From: Chara braunii
Lineage: Eukaryota; Streptophyta; Charophyceae; Charales; Characeae
Assembly (NCBI GenBank): GCA_003427395.1
Contig: BFEA01000001.1
Location: 378,431 to 405,041, forward strand
Reading direction: 5' to 3'
Length of the DNA stretch: 26,611 nucleotides
Shown: positions 1 through 9,643 of the stretch, piece by piece
Layout: the number at the start of each line of letters is the position of its first letter
How positions within the stretch are numbered: position 1 is the stretch's first letter
Position numbers and translations under genes: made by a program
The notes under the pieces: generated by a model
Databases searched by the model: none
The model's input: the letters and a program-made list of their open reading frames with translations, nothing else
Told to the model about the DNA's origin: nothing

Positions 1-207
1 ACTGGACTGGACTGGCTGGTACCGACAGAGGTACCGGCCTGGACTGGCCTACCCCGAATATAACACAGGCCTGTGAGAACAGGCCAAGGGGCTGGTCTCA
101 CAGGCCAACCCGAGGTCCGCTACAGACTTCGTTGCTTAGGGTCTGATCCCACCACTACACTTCGACTGTAGTCGCCAAAAAGCACTACAAAGATGTCAGC
201 GGCCGTA
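1..207. other. Non-coding flank with short repeats
   Basis: No gene is visible. The first 20 bases are a short tandem of the unit actgg. An 18-base word (ctgatcccaccactacac) at 143-160 recurs at 523-540 and, inverted, at 874-891. This flank therefore shares sequence with the interior of the foldback element that follows and may be the remnant of a related element. Confidence 0.5.
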
Positions 208-558
208 GTTCGATGATCATATCTCAAGGCCGTCGCCCTTTGAAAGGGCGGGGGAGGGGGGAAGAAAAGAAAAGAAGAAGACTTTCGCGTTCAGCGCCTT
301 GAGGAGTACCTCGCACACTAAGTCCGACCGTAATGACGTCGAGGGGCCAAAGTCCCACTAGCAGCGTTGAGTTTCCCAAACGCCTGAAGCTGGTCATGTT
401 TGTGGAGAGGTGCGGTCGAGAAAAGTGGACGCGATTTTCTGCACATGCCGCAAACACGTCCAGATTCGCGCGCTTAGGAAACCCAGCGCTGCTCGTGGGG
501 ACTTGGCCCCAGAGCTAAGGGCCTGATCCCACCACTACACTACAGCCCAGTTACACTG
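208..558 (+). repeat. Left inverted arm (351 bp)
   Basis: Reverse complement of 856-1206. It starts at gttcgatgatcat and carries a purine run (gaagaaaagaaaagaagaag) near 260-280 that is mirrored as a pyrimidine run at about 1133-1153. Confidence 0.85.
343..510 (+). repeat. 168-bp palindromic hairpin unit, copy 1
   Basis: Begins ggggccaaagtcccactagc and ends with the near-reverse-complement (ending gtggggacttggcccc). The two halves fold over most of their length. Same family as 904-1071, 2145-2310 and 10876-11051. Confidence 0.8.
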
Positions 559-855
559 TCCCACCAGGGCGACTTCTTCGGTGCTTTTCCTGAACCTGCG
601 GCGGTTCTTTGTGGGCTGTTGCAGAGGGCAGCCAATCGAAATGCTGCAAACGGACGAAAGAGAAAAAATAAAATAAAATAAAATAAAAATGGTCCCTCTT
701 TTCGCTGCAGAGATGCCCTCACGGTCTACACAAAAATTGTAGCAACTACGCTTGCACCCTTCGCGGACGTGCTGCCACGACACACACAAACGAAAGTAGG
801 GCAAGATATTTCGGCGGCTGCGACGACGTCGGAAAGTGGTGGGATCTGAAAACTA

Positions 856-1206
856 CAGTGTAACTGGGCTGTAGTGTAGTGGTGGGATCAGGCCCTTAGC
901 TCTGGGGCCAAGTCCCCACGAGCAGCGCTGGGTTTCCTAAGCGCGCGAATCTGGACGTGTTTGCGGCATGTGCAGAAAATCGCATCCACTTTTCTCGACC
1001 GCACCTCTCCACAAACACGACCAGCTTCGGGCGTTTGGGAAACTCAACGCTGCTAGTGGGACTTTGGCCCCTCGACGTCATTACGGTCGGACTTAGTGTG
1101 CGAGGTACTCTTCAAGGCGCTGAACGCGAAAGTCTTCTTCTTTTCTTTTCTTCCCCCCTCCCCCCCCCTTTCAAAGGGCGACGGCCTTGAGATATGATCA
1201 TCGAAC
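856..1206 (-). repeat. Right inverted arm (351 bp)
   Basis: Reverse complement of 208-558 with scattered substitutions, for example in the poly-C/poly-G run near 1155-1170. The high similarity suggests either a recent origin or correction between the arms. Confidence 0.85.
904..1071 (-). repeat. 168-bp palindromic hairpin unit, copy 2
   Basis: Mirror of copy 1 in the right arm. Outer ends are ggggccaagtcccc and ggactttggcccc. Confidence 0.8.
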
Positions 1207-1859
1207 TGACCGGCCCTACCGGTAGGTTAGTCAGGATTGTGGTATTTTTCTCATTTGCGTTAGCTCGAGTTCAAGCTCAGGTCTGTATTCAACAGTTCGT
1301 TCAGGGGGGATGTACCAGCTGAGCTCGGCGGGTTGGTGCAACGCAAGAATCTGGCCTAGGGTAGCTTGACCTACCGTCTTCACCCGAATAGAACGGCCGG
1401 TCGTTAACACTGTATTTGGGGCAACTTCCAGCCCAGATACAGGTGTCATGACCGGGTGTTCTATTTGGGTGAAGAGGGTAGCTTTGCAAAAGAAAAGAGA
1501 GAGAACAAGAAAAGTCTGACTGACATAAGGGCCAAGATTGAGTACTGTTTGTAGAACAAGGAGGCAAGGCGGCAAGGTTGGCGGTCCTCGACCCCCCTCT
1601 ATGAATTGAAATGAAAGAAAACACACACAAAAAAAAAGAAAAAAGAAAAAAAAGAAAGACAACCTAAGTAAGGGCCTCAGGGCCTCTCTCCACCGTTCAC
1701 CAAATGTGCAGAATGAGAACGAACCTTTGCCTAGTACATGGAAAGATTCACCGTCGTAATTTTGTCTTTTGTGCATGTGTTTGAACGGTGGCGGGATCGT
1801 AGCTAGGTTCTCCCGAGAAAAGAGCGAAAATTACGTAATTTTGTCCAAGACAAGGCGCC
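1207..1859. other. Intergenic, A-rich tract and small palindromes; no supported gene
   Basis: I see no convincing gene. An A-rich tract lies at about 1609-1660 on the plus strand. A perfect 16-bp palindrome, aaaattacgtaatttt, sits at 1827-1842. A weak inverted pair built on ccaccgttca / tgaacggtgg lies at about 1689-1793. A minus-strand open frame spans 1231-1776. Its C-terminal third has protein-like composition, but its middle is a translated poly-pyrimidine run, so I do not call it a gene. Confidence 0.45.
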
Positions 1860-1872
1860 AAATGCAAGAGCT
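1860..1872 (+). repeat. Target-site duplication, left copy (U6 retropseudogene)
   Basis: aaatgcaagagct, identical to 1999-2011, immediately before the first base of the U6-like sequence. Confidence 0.85.
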
Positions 1873-1972
1873 GTCCTTCGGGACATCCGTCAAAATTGGA
1901 ATGATACAGAAAATGAAGATTAGCATGGCCCCTGCGCAAGTAAGGCTGACATGCATAAATCGAGAAATGGTC
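1873..1972 (+). pseudogene. U6 spliceosomal snRNA retropseudogene
   Basis: The 100-nt segment matches U6 snRNA along its length. The 5' stem-loop gtccttcgggacatcc is the plant form. The almost invariant core gattagcatggcccctgcg follows, and the 3' end is ataaatcgagaaatggtc. It differs from functional U6 by extra bases after the catalytic-core lead-in (agaaaatgaagatt in place of the usual agagaagatt) and by a changed segment after gcgcaag. It is followed directly by an A-rich tail (1973-1998) and bracketed by a perfect 13-bp duplication, so it arrived by reverse transcription of an RNA. A functional plant U6 gene would instead end in a T run and carry a USE/TATA promoter upstream; neither is seen. 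Confidence 0.9.
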
Positions 1973-1998
1973 AAAAAAAAAAAAGAAAAAAAAAAGAC
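1973..1998 (+). other. A-rich tail of the U6 retrocopy
   Basis: Twelve A, one G, ten A, then gac. U6 RNA is not normally polyadenylated, so the tail marks copying by a poly-A-using retrotransposon machinery. Confidence 0.8.
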
Positions 1999-2011
1999 AA
2001 ATGCAAGAGCT
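1999..2011 (+). repeat. Target-site duplication, right copy (U6 retropseudogene)
   Basis: aaatgcaagagct, perfect copy of 1860-1872 directly after the A-rich tail. Confidence 0.85.
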
Positions 2012-2144
2012 ACCGGAAGTTGTGCTCGTTGAACCCAGATAAGGACGGGAATAGTCTGCGGACTATATATGATATATGAACACACAGGGTTTAGGCGGTA
2101 CGCACACTTAGTCTAGCCATATATAGTCAAAGAGAGCTGCCCGA

Positions 2145-2310
2145 GGGCCAAGTCCCACTAGCAGGGTTGAGCTACCTCAACGCCTGAATCTGGACGCTTT
2201 TGCGGACATGTGCAGAAATGGTGTTGAGTTTCCTGAACTGCACGTCTCCACAAAAGACGTCCAGATTCACGCGTTGAGGTAGATCAACGCTGATAGTGGG
2301 GCTTGGCCCC
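2145..2310 (+). repeat. 166-bp palindromic hairpin unit, copy 3 (solo)
   Basis: Starts gggccaagtcccactagcag and ends tagtggggcttggcccc. The arms pair for about 70 bases with few mismatches, around a loop near aaatggtgttgagtttcctg. It stands alone here, outside the large foldback, so it is an element in its own right. Confidence 0.8.
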
Positions 2311-2604
2311 GGTAAACCGTAGGTGGCAGAGAGGGAGAAGAGGAGAAGAGGACAACAAACGAGGGCTGTGACAAACGGTTTCGTCGGACTTTCATATCTT
2401 AAATGTATCTGACCTCATCATGCACGGTCAGGCCGGCATGTATTTGACCCCAACTAAATACGTCCAGCAATAAGCAGAAGTCAAACTGCGAGTCTGTGCC
2501 CCCTCAGAGTACCACCTGCCGGTGGACCCAACGCCAAGCGACCGGTAGCCCGGACGTACCTCAGCTCAGATTCCCGGGAGCAAGACCGGACGGGGTCGTG
2601 CGGT
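2311..2604. other. Intergenic host sequence left of the LINE
   Basis: Contains a short gagaagagg-type purine tract (about 2328-2352) and no supported gene. In the pre-insertion allele this segment was continuous with 10348 onward. Confidence 0.5.
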
Positions 2605-2617
2605 CGCCAGATGCTTT
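2605..2617. repeat. LINE target-site duplication, 3'-side copy
   Basis: cgccagatgcttt. The last three T are ambiguous with the poly-T that follows. Confidence 0.85.
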
Positions 2618-2977
2618 TTTTTTTTTTTTTTTTTTTTTTGCCCAAATTTNTTTTTTATTCCAAACTCAAGTCACGAGGCCGGGGACCTCACAATTCAACC
2701 CGGAGTTATCCCGGCAGCATCAGCCGGTTTAGCTTATGAACTCTTCTGGCCTGCAATCACTCTTACCACTACCAGTACAGTTCTGCTGAGAGGCACAAAC
2801 TTACAAAACCAACTCTGCGTGGTCCCCTAAAACACCCCAACCAGGTATAATAGGGGATCTACACCAGGAAGCCCTACAGCAGCCCCATTCCTCTATTGAA
2901 CGAGTGTAAGGTCGACCCCTCATCGCAATATGAACCTACAAATGTTCTCCTGCCCGAAACCTACTGACATTCCGTCC
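2615..2977 (-). other. LINE 3' UTR and poly-A tail
   Basis: A plus-strand run of 25 T (2615-2639) is the element's poly-A. It is followed by gcccaaatttn with one unresolved base at 2650, then about 330 bases of 3' UTR up to the stop of the last ORF. I saw no repeated motif like that in the second LINE's 3' UTR. Confidence 0.75.
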
Positions 2978-5900
2978 TTAGGCCCTAAGCCACGGGCCAA
3001 TCTCCATCTTGAGGTCCGTGGTAACTGTAGAAAGTCGATTACCAATCGCCCAGGTAGTGGAAAACCAAAGCTTACCTTTTTTCTGCCAATCTGCCCACAT
3101 CACATCCCTTATGTCTGCTTTAACTGTGTTCTGAGGCTGTTTCAACGTCCAGTGCACATCCTTAAATAGGGCATCATTTCTGATCTGCCACAGCACCCTC
3201 ATACAAATGCCTCTACAGGTTTGAGCCACATAGCCCCAGCCTCTGTCCTGTGGTTTTAACTTCGTTGCTATACCAGTCAAGATCCATGAGTCAGTCCACT
3301 CCAAGGCCTGTCCTGAAGTTCGAACTGTGAAGTTCTTCCAATGGCGTCTCCACCATTGCCAGAGTCTGATTGAGATCGGGCAGCGCAGCCACAGGTGGAC
3401 TGTGGATTCCCAGGCCCATTTGCATCGTGCGCAAGTTTGAGAGACTGTCATGCGACGGGAAGCCAGCCAGTTGGCTGAGGCCACTACCTGCAGAGATTGA
3501 AGCCAGAGTAACGATGCAGTCTTCTGGTTGGTCATTCGTTTTAAATGGGCCCAGAGGGACCTTAAGTCTTCTGCTGATAATAAATTTGGACAGTAGTCGT
3601 TCCACCGCTTGAGTGCCAGAGTAACAGGTGTTTTTTTCACCATAGCCCGTTGTTGTTCTCTTCCTACCTTTGAGGAGTAAAGGGGTAAAGGTATCTGATT
3701 TTGTTTCCCTCCTTTCTCCCTCCATCCATACAGGTATGGTTCGACCTTCAAATCCGAGGCGAGAACGCCCCCTTGACAGATTTCTTTGCCCTTAGCGTCT
3801 AACACTGTCCAGACTCTGGCTTCTTGTAGGTCGACTTGCACTCTCTCTATCCTTTCTTCCACTAGTTGCAGAGGTCGCGCAAACAACGATACGTCCTTTG
3901 TTTGTGGACGAGGTCACCACTCTTGAATCTTTATATCTTGGTTCGAATCCGAGGAAAGTATTCTCCTGAACTTCTCTTCTACTGTAGGAGCTCTGAGCCA
4001 TGTGCCCGTCTTCAGAGAAGTTGCCTCCTTTAAGAGTGAAACCCATTGTTGAGGGATAGCCGCTTTTAACTCTTCGAAGTGGTGCCGCACATTATGTAGC
4101 CGCGGGAGGAGACGGCGTACTGTAGGGAGGTTAATCCAGTCTTGAGACTCATCATCCCACAAATCTCTTACCTTCAAAACTCCTTTGGAAATCCAGCTCC
4201 CTCCGAAGCTCCCTGCGGTGTCCGCTGCTGAGAAAGTTGAGCCGTCCGTTTGCAGAATACTCACGTTTTCAAAAAGCGTCTGGTTCAACACCATGTCTTT
4301 CGAAGTCGGCAGGGTAATAGATACTGGACATAGAGCCCTCCAAGCCTTAAGGATATCTCCCCAGAGGCGCGACTTAGGGCGCTTGTTGGCAAACGAAGGC
4401 AGCAGAAGGCAGAGCCAAACTAAACTTCTGTCTTTCAACCCCCACTCACTTCCTAGAATGTACTCAGCAAAATCAATCCATACCTTGTGTTCCCCCTTCC
4501 CTGATGTCATCGCCTTCACCGGCCACCTCGCCAGTAGTGCCAAATTTTGTTGTCTGGGATCTATTAATCCCAGCCCCCCTTCTGACCTGGGATGAGCCAC
4601 TGCCTCCCAGGCAACTTTGGTTAGGTAGCCTTCTCCTTCTTTTAATGTTGGTTTCCACACATAACGGGCTGCTGCTTGTTTAACGTTTCTGTAGGCTCTA
4701 TCACTCAACAGGTGTACCACCATGGGGAACCACTAAATAGAAAAGGCCGCTACTGTCAATACCAAGGCTCGGCCAAATAATGATAGCTGGTGACCTCTCT
4801 CCCAGTTCGCTATCCTGGACACCACTTTTGTTTCCAGAATGTCATCTTGTCTTGGGGCAGCATTCCCTAAAGATACCTGAACTCCCAACAGACGTTCCGA
4901 GTCCCTCTCTCCTAATCTGTTCATACCCCAATCGCATGCAATGTTGAATGGTTCAGGCAGCAAATAGGAGGACTTGGACCAGTTAATCGAGGCTTCTGAC
5001 AGAAGACAGTATTCCTCTAGTACTCTCCTGAGCTCGGTTAGTGAGGACTGCGTATTTTTGCAGACCAAGGTCAGGTCGTCTGCTAGTGCGTTTCCTTTCC
5101 AGTTAAGCTTATCAGACATATATAGACCGGTAATTTCCTCATTGAACCTTATGTTGTCTAACAGAACTTCTAATTGAATGACAAACAGCAGCGGGGCCAA
5201 CGGGCACCCTTGCCGTAGAGAGCGGGTGAGTGTGATTTCGTGCGATAGACATCCATTTACATTAACCCGTGCCGTTCCCTGTGAGTACCAAAGTTCATAT
5301 TTTTTAGTGTGGTGGCGACGAAAGCCCATCCCACTTTGTCATAAGCTTTGTCCATGTCTATCAGCAGAGTCGCCACATTCCTGTTTTCCGCTGCAATAAT
5401 TTCTAGAGCTTGTAGAATCGCCATAATGTTTTCATGTATTGATCCGCCCTTAACAAAGGCCCCTTGCTCTTGGCCAACTATTTCAGGTAGATATCTGGCC
5501 AGCCTGCCTGCTACTGTTTTCGCTATTATCTTATAGGTTACGTTCAGGAGAGAAATCGGGCGGTAGTTCTTTACTTCCTTTTTATCTCCCTTTTTGTACA
5601 TTAGCGAAATGACTCCTCTTGTCAAGACCTTCGGAAGGGGTCCGCCTAGCAGTAACCGATTGCTGATGTCTGTGAGAAAAGGGCCCATTGAGTACCAGGT
5701 TTCCTCGAAGAATTCCATCGGGAATCCATCGGGACTTGGGCATTTACCTGATTTCATGCCTTTCAGTGCCTGTTTTAGCTCTACTGTTGTAAAAGGTCTG
5801 TCAAGATCCAGCTTCCCTTGCCTAGAGATCATTACCTTCGATTTTTCCCAGTATCTTGAGTCAATAGATAAGTCCACGTCGAAACTCGACTCTTGTCTTG

Positions 5901-6478
5901 TTGTCGATAAGATATCCCTGAAATACTCTCTAGCGTAGTCGCACATCTGTTGGATAGAGTCTGTGACTGGGAGCGAGGGATCAAGCGGGTGGGCAAGTTG
6001 CCTTAGCAGGGGTCTAGATTGACGTGTCATTAATGTCCGAAAAGTTAATTTAGTCACTGTTGTAGCCCGTGATGCCCCTTAGTTTTAACCATTCTAGCCA
6101 TTGGGTTTGTTTTTTTACCTCCAGCTCTTCCAACTTCAACAGGAGTTCTTTCCTCTTTTTTGACCAAAAATGGTTTGAATATTGATCCAAGCCAATCTGT
6201 TTTTCTGCCTCAGCAATTACCACTTTCAACTTTTTCTCCACCTTATTTCTTCTCCCTGCTTTAATCTGAGAAAATACATTCATGGTATTAGAAATTACCG
6301 CTAGCCCTGTATCGGCCCAGTCTTCTACCGTATGGAATAAGGATTTAGCCTTGTGCCAGTCAGACATATGTTTGGTCACCCAGTCTTTTATTCCCTTATC
6401 TTTTAAATTAGCGGCATTCAGGCGGAAGGTACCACGCATTCGTTCCACGTTGTCCCCTATGAGGATATCCATAAGCAC
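2978..6478 (-). pseudogene. LINE ORF2: reverse transcriptase and zinc-binding C-terminus (broken)
   Basis: Read from 6478 downward. The endonuclease tail SDHYPV is at about 6476-6493. A basic linker follows to 6050. The reverse transcriptase begins with fingers motif GKCPSPDGFPMEFF and continues through YRPISLLN, GAFVKGGSIHENI, the motif-A aspartate in LLIDMDKAYDKV, RQGCPLAPLLF and the catalytic pair in NALADDLTLV (about 5070). After the thumb region comes a C-terminal zinc-binding segment (zf-RVT type) with CARC and HLWLRC at about 3360-3450. The catalytic aspartates are present, but the frame is broken: shifts near 6055 and in an A6 run near 5310, TAG at 4733 and TGA at 3914. The stretches on either side of both stops stay in one frame, so these are point mutations. 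Plant L1-like clade by domain order. Confidence 0.9.
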
Positions 6479-6479
6479 T

Positions 6480-7178
6480 GGATAATGATCCGACAGGGAA
6501 CTAAATTGATAGTCCGCCCATATGCAACGATCCCAGGTTGCCCCCCCTAGCTAGAAGGAAGTCTAATCATCTCCCTGAGGCTAGAGCACTAAACCATGTG
6601 AATCCATTCGACTCTGGGTTCAAAACCCGGTATACGTCTGTTAAGCTTTGTGATTCCATGAAGTCGATCAGCAACTTGGAGTCATCTCTTAGCGGGTCTA
6701 ACCGGGGAGTGTCTAGGCCTGGCGTTATGATCGTGTTCCAATCTGCCGCTAATACTAAGTGTTCGGTATCCGGAATAAAAGTTGGAAGGTTAGCAAAAAA
6801 AACAGTCCTTTCCTTATAGTCTACCGGTGCGTAGATGGACATGACGGCCCAATCCTCTGTTCCTATAGCGAATTTGACCCATACAAATCGTCCTGCTGAG
6901 TATGAGAAGGAATCGAGAATCTCGACTTCAAGGTCATTATGGAATAAAATTGTTGTGCCGCCTCTGGTCCCGTCCGCGGGGGTCCAGAACTGTGGTCCCC
7001 TCCACCAGTTCCTTGCATGCAGTAGTTTATCTGGATCTAATTTCGTTTATTGTATGCAAAGAATCTGCACGTTTTCAGAATGAAACCAGGAGGTGAGTGC
7101 CTCCTCGTTGTGTCCCCCAGACCCTGAGCATTCCATGATGCTATTCGTAATCTATTCGGCAGTACCATGGTCAACGCC
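6480..7178 (-). pseudogene. LINE ORF2: AP-type endonuclease (broken)
   Basis: The domain nicks the target DNA for target-primed reverse transcription. Its first motif, RIASWNAQGLG (about 7130-7160), lies in the same open frame as ORF1. The frame then shifts by one base near 7110 and the domain continues. A TAA at 7047-7049 occupies the place where the family's metal-binding glutamate (the E of the usual QETK-like motif) is expected; the residues around it are CIQ and TKLD. Further on are IYAPVDYKER, LVLAADWNTI and GFTWFSALASGR. A TGA then follows at 6567, and a second shift lies in the C7 run at 6541-6547. The closing SDHYPV motif is intact. About 220 codons in all, the usual size. Confidence 0.85.
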
Positions 7179-9643
7179 CGTGGTACGCCCTGCTTTTGGA
7201 TAGGGTGAAAAGTCATCAACGGGAGATTTTTGCTCAAGGGCTTGTCCGAGTTCCCTGCTCTGTTCAGATACCACGGTTCCCGTAGGGTATTGGCCAGGGC
7301 CGGGCCTAGGATTGTGTCCTTCATATCGGCATATCGGAACCAATCCGCTAGATCCTGGCCTGAAGCCTTGTCTGCTAAGCGGACTTTCCCCGGGGTTTCG
7401 TGACCGATCGTTACGAAATTTGTGAGGGGAATCCAATGGGGAGCTAAGGATTTCAGATTCTCCTGGGTGTCATCCTCAAAGTGAATGTTCAAGAAGGCAA
7501 AGTACATACACACTTTCAAGTCCTTCCCAACTGAAATCAAGTGACGACCCATTCGAGGGTCCGGCACAAATCCGACGGGACAAATTCCATTGAGTACCTG
7601 ACTGGCCGCTTCGATAAATTGCTGTTCTGAGGGAGGAGTTTGAACTTGAAAAATCGGCAGATCAAACTCTGTTTCAGACAATTCCTTTGTGAATAGGAGG
7701 GGACCCTGATTAGAGGAGGAACAAATCAGAGGTACTAAAAAGTTCTCTGTTTTGTTTTTTTCTTTCCTCGAGGCGGTCACCATTGGTAAAGCTTTTGTGA
7801 GAGATTGTCTTCCCTCTGGGGGCTTCGGCTTGCTCAGTGTTTTCCTGCCTGATACATCCAGTGTGTATGGGGTGGCCCTGGAAGAGCCTTTCCTTTGTCT
7901 TTTCGATGGTGACTCCGGGTCTGTTGTGTCCCCTGCTGGATTGTCTGCCGCTGGTCTAACTGGGACTGCTAGCAGGGGGTCCACGATCTGCATATCATCT
8001 TCTGTTTCAGGTCTACCATCCGTAATTAACCGAGTCTCCCCAGCCGGGGTAGTGTCCGCTTCTTCCTCGTCGTCCTCTGAAAGGGGGTCATTCAGGTCTA
8101 CACCTGGGGGAGAGGGGGTCACGTGCCTTTGAAAGAGCGAGTTCTTGTGAGTAGTGACAAAGGAGGTAGGGACCCAATTGGCCGGGTTTTCGCCTAATCG
8201 TGCCTGTGGAGCTAGATGGCCGGGGTCTGATACTGACGAGATAAAGGTGGGGATAGGTCTTACAAAGGGTGGTGGGGATCTCTCTCTTTCCCGGCGACTG
8301 AATCCCAACACCTCATCGGGACTTTCCTTATCGCCCTCCTCGTAATCCTCTAACTCTCTCAGTGCCAAAGATCTCTCTCGTTGTTCCTCTTCTTCTCTGA
8401 GCTTTTCTCTCCTTCTCTCCAACTCCCTCTCCCTTTCTATCAGTCTTTCTCGTTCCATCTCCATCTCCTTCTGCTTCTCCCTCTCTCTTTCTCTTTCCAA
8501 CTCCGCCCTCCTCAGGCTTTCTCGCTCACGCTCCTTCTCCCTTTCTCTTTCCAACTCCCTCTCTTTTTCCCTCTCTTTCTCCTTCTCTCTTTCCATCTCT
8601 TTTTCTTTTTCCCTGTCCACAATCTCTTTTGCCTTATCAATGTCCATTTGTTTCAGCCTCTCTCGCTCCTTCTCCCGTTCCCTTTCCTCTTCCCATCTGC
8701 GCTCCCTTTCCCTTTCGATCTCTTTCCGTTTCTCCATGACCCATCTTTCGAATGCATCAGGGGGTCCCTTCTCAGTCTCGTCAGGTGAGGGCCTTGTCTT
8801 CCATCTTTTCGCCGGGCAGTCTGGATCCCCCTCCGAGTGAAAATATTGCTTACAGGCTGAACACCATTCTGAGGAGGCACAGGCAACTTCTATAGTTACG
8901 ATCGTCTCTTGTCCATCGAGAATACCGATGACTAAGTATGGTGCATACCTGTCTGCCGCAGAAGGTTCCAGGTCAAACCGAATATTGTGTAATTCGGGTT
9001 CGACCGGATTTTTGGTCATAGGGTGAGTCTTAATTACACGTCCAAACGCCTTCGCGACTGCTTCCTCAATAACTGGCATCGCTGCCAAGGGGACATGGAG
9101 ACATTTGACCCAAAAAAAGGCAAATCTATTCGTCTCCCTCCACACCTGGAGTTCCGATTCCGACATCCAGGAACAAATTGTGAGTCTGTGTATTTTCCCA
9201 TCCAACCTAACCTCATCATAACCTTTCAGACGGAGGTACTCGGCAATTTCCTTTGTGCTTGTAATATAGGAGATGAGATTTCTTCCTTCATTCTTAAATA
9301 AGCCCCTTCTAGGCTCCGATCCCAGCATCGCACTCCCTATCCAACTATTCTCATAAGTCCTTATAATTTTCTTCTTTAACCCCACCGAGAAAGAGTCGGA
9401 TTCCAATCCAAACATGATGGTTACTCTGTGCTCCTGAAGCCATTCCGTCTGAGCGGCATAGGCTTCGGGAGAGATGTTGACTCTAACATAATCCTCTCCC
9501 CTTTCAATCTGGTCCGGGTGGTCAATAATTACCCCTCTCGGCAGAATCCCTTCATGATAACATTCCTGCATTAATTGACGCAGTCGGGCTTTGTCTGGGG
9601 ATGAAGGGGGTATCGTCCCTCCACCCTCGTTCTCCGGCTCCAT
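7037..9643 (-). CDS. LINE ORF1 protein, 868 codons, running in frame into the endonuclease start
   Basis: Start ATG at 9643; no stop for 868 codons. Residues 90-250 resemble the DUF4283 nucleic-acid-binding region of plant LINE ORF1 (family assignment by eye). A zinc-knuckle variant follows at C261, C264, H269 and C276 (C-x2-C-x4-H-x6-C). Residues 303-437 are almost only E, R and K, predicting a very long charged helix or coiled coil. The next 200 residues are Ser/Pro/acidic and probably disordered; a second compact region spans about 650-820. The last 40 codons include RIASWNAQGLG, the first endonuclease motif, so ORF1 has no stop of its own before ORF2. Expected role: binding LINE RNA. This is the only long intact frame in the element. 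Confidence 0.85.
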   Translation of the reverse strand: MEPENEGGGTIPPSSPDKARLRQLMQECYHEGILPRGVIIDHPDQIERGEDYVRVNISPEAYAAQTEWLQEHRVTIMFGLESDSFSVGLKKKIIRTYENSWIGSAMLGSEPRRGLFKNEGRNLISYITSTKEIAEYLRLKGYDEVRLDGKIHRLTICSWMSESELQVWRETNRFAFFWVKCLHVPLAAMPVIEEAVAKAFGRVIKTHPMTKNPVEPELHNIRFDLEPSAADRYAPYLVIGILDGQETIVTIEVACASSEWCSACKQYFHSEGDPDCPAKRWKTRPSPDETEKGPPDAFERWVMEKRKEIERERERRWEEEREREKERERLKQMDIDKAKEIVDREKEKEMEREKEKEREKERELEREREKERERESLRRAELEREREREKQKEMEMERERLIERERELERRREKLREEEEQRERSLALRELEDYEEGDKESPDEVLGFSRRERERSPPPFVRPIPTFISSVSDPGHLAPQARLGENPANWVPTSFVTTHKNSLFQRHVTPSPPGVDLNDPLSEDDEEEADTTPAGETRLITDGRPETEDDMQIVDPLLAVPVRPAADNPAGDTTDPESPSKRQRKGSSRATPYTLDVSGRKTLSKPKPPEGRQSLTKALPMVTASRKEKNKTENFLVPLICSSSNQGPLLFTKELSETEFDLPIFQVQTPPSEQQFIEAASQVLNGICPVGFVPDPRMGRHLISVGKDLKVCMYFAFLNIHFEDDTQENLKSLAPHWIPLTNFVTIGHETPGKVRLADKASGQDLADWFRYADMKDTILGPALANTLREPWYLNRAGNSDKPLSKNLPLMTFHPIQKQGVPRALTMVLPNRLRIASWNAQGLGDTTRRHSPPGFILKTCRFFAYNKRN

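Larger units (their letters stand above)
208..1206. mobile_element. Nested foldback (long inverted-repeat) element, non-autonomous
   Basis: Positions 208-558 and 856-1206 are inverted copies of each other, about 351 bp each with only scattered differences. They flank a 297-bp centre (559-855) that carries an A-rich (aaaat)n stretch at 665-690. The inner edge of the arms reads CACTACAGCCCAGTTACACTG (538-558, mirrored at 856-876). That resembles a CACTA-type transposon end nested inside, but this is inference only. Each arm also contains a self-complementary 168-bp unit (343-510 and 904-1071). There is no transposase-like coding sequence; the short open frames in the arms mirror each other and look like by-products of the repeat. 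I could not identify a clean target duplication. Confidence 0.75.

Noticed and set aside
1231-1776. 181-codon minus-strand open frame
   Set aside because: Its middle is a translated poly-pyrimidine tract, there is no recognised domain and no supporting neighbour. The C-terminal part could be an exon remnant, but I cannot support it.
2615-2639. T run as a Pol III terminator
   Set aside because: It directly abuts the target duplication at the LINE 3' side and is the complement of the element's poly-A.
8381-8788. Plus-strand open frame rich in Phe, Leu, Ser and Pro
   Set aside because: It is the antisense of the Glu/Arg/Lys helix of LINE ORF1; low-complexity shadow.
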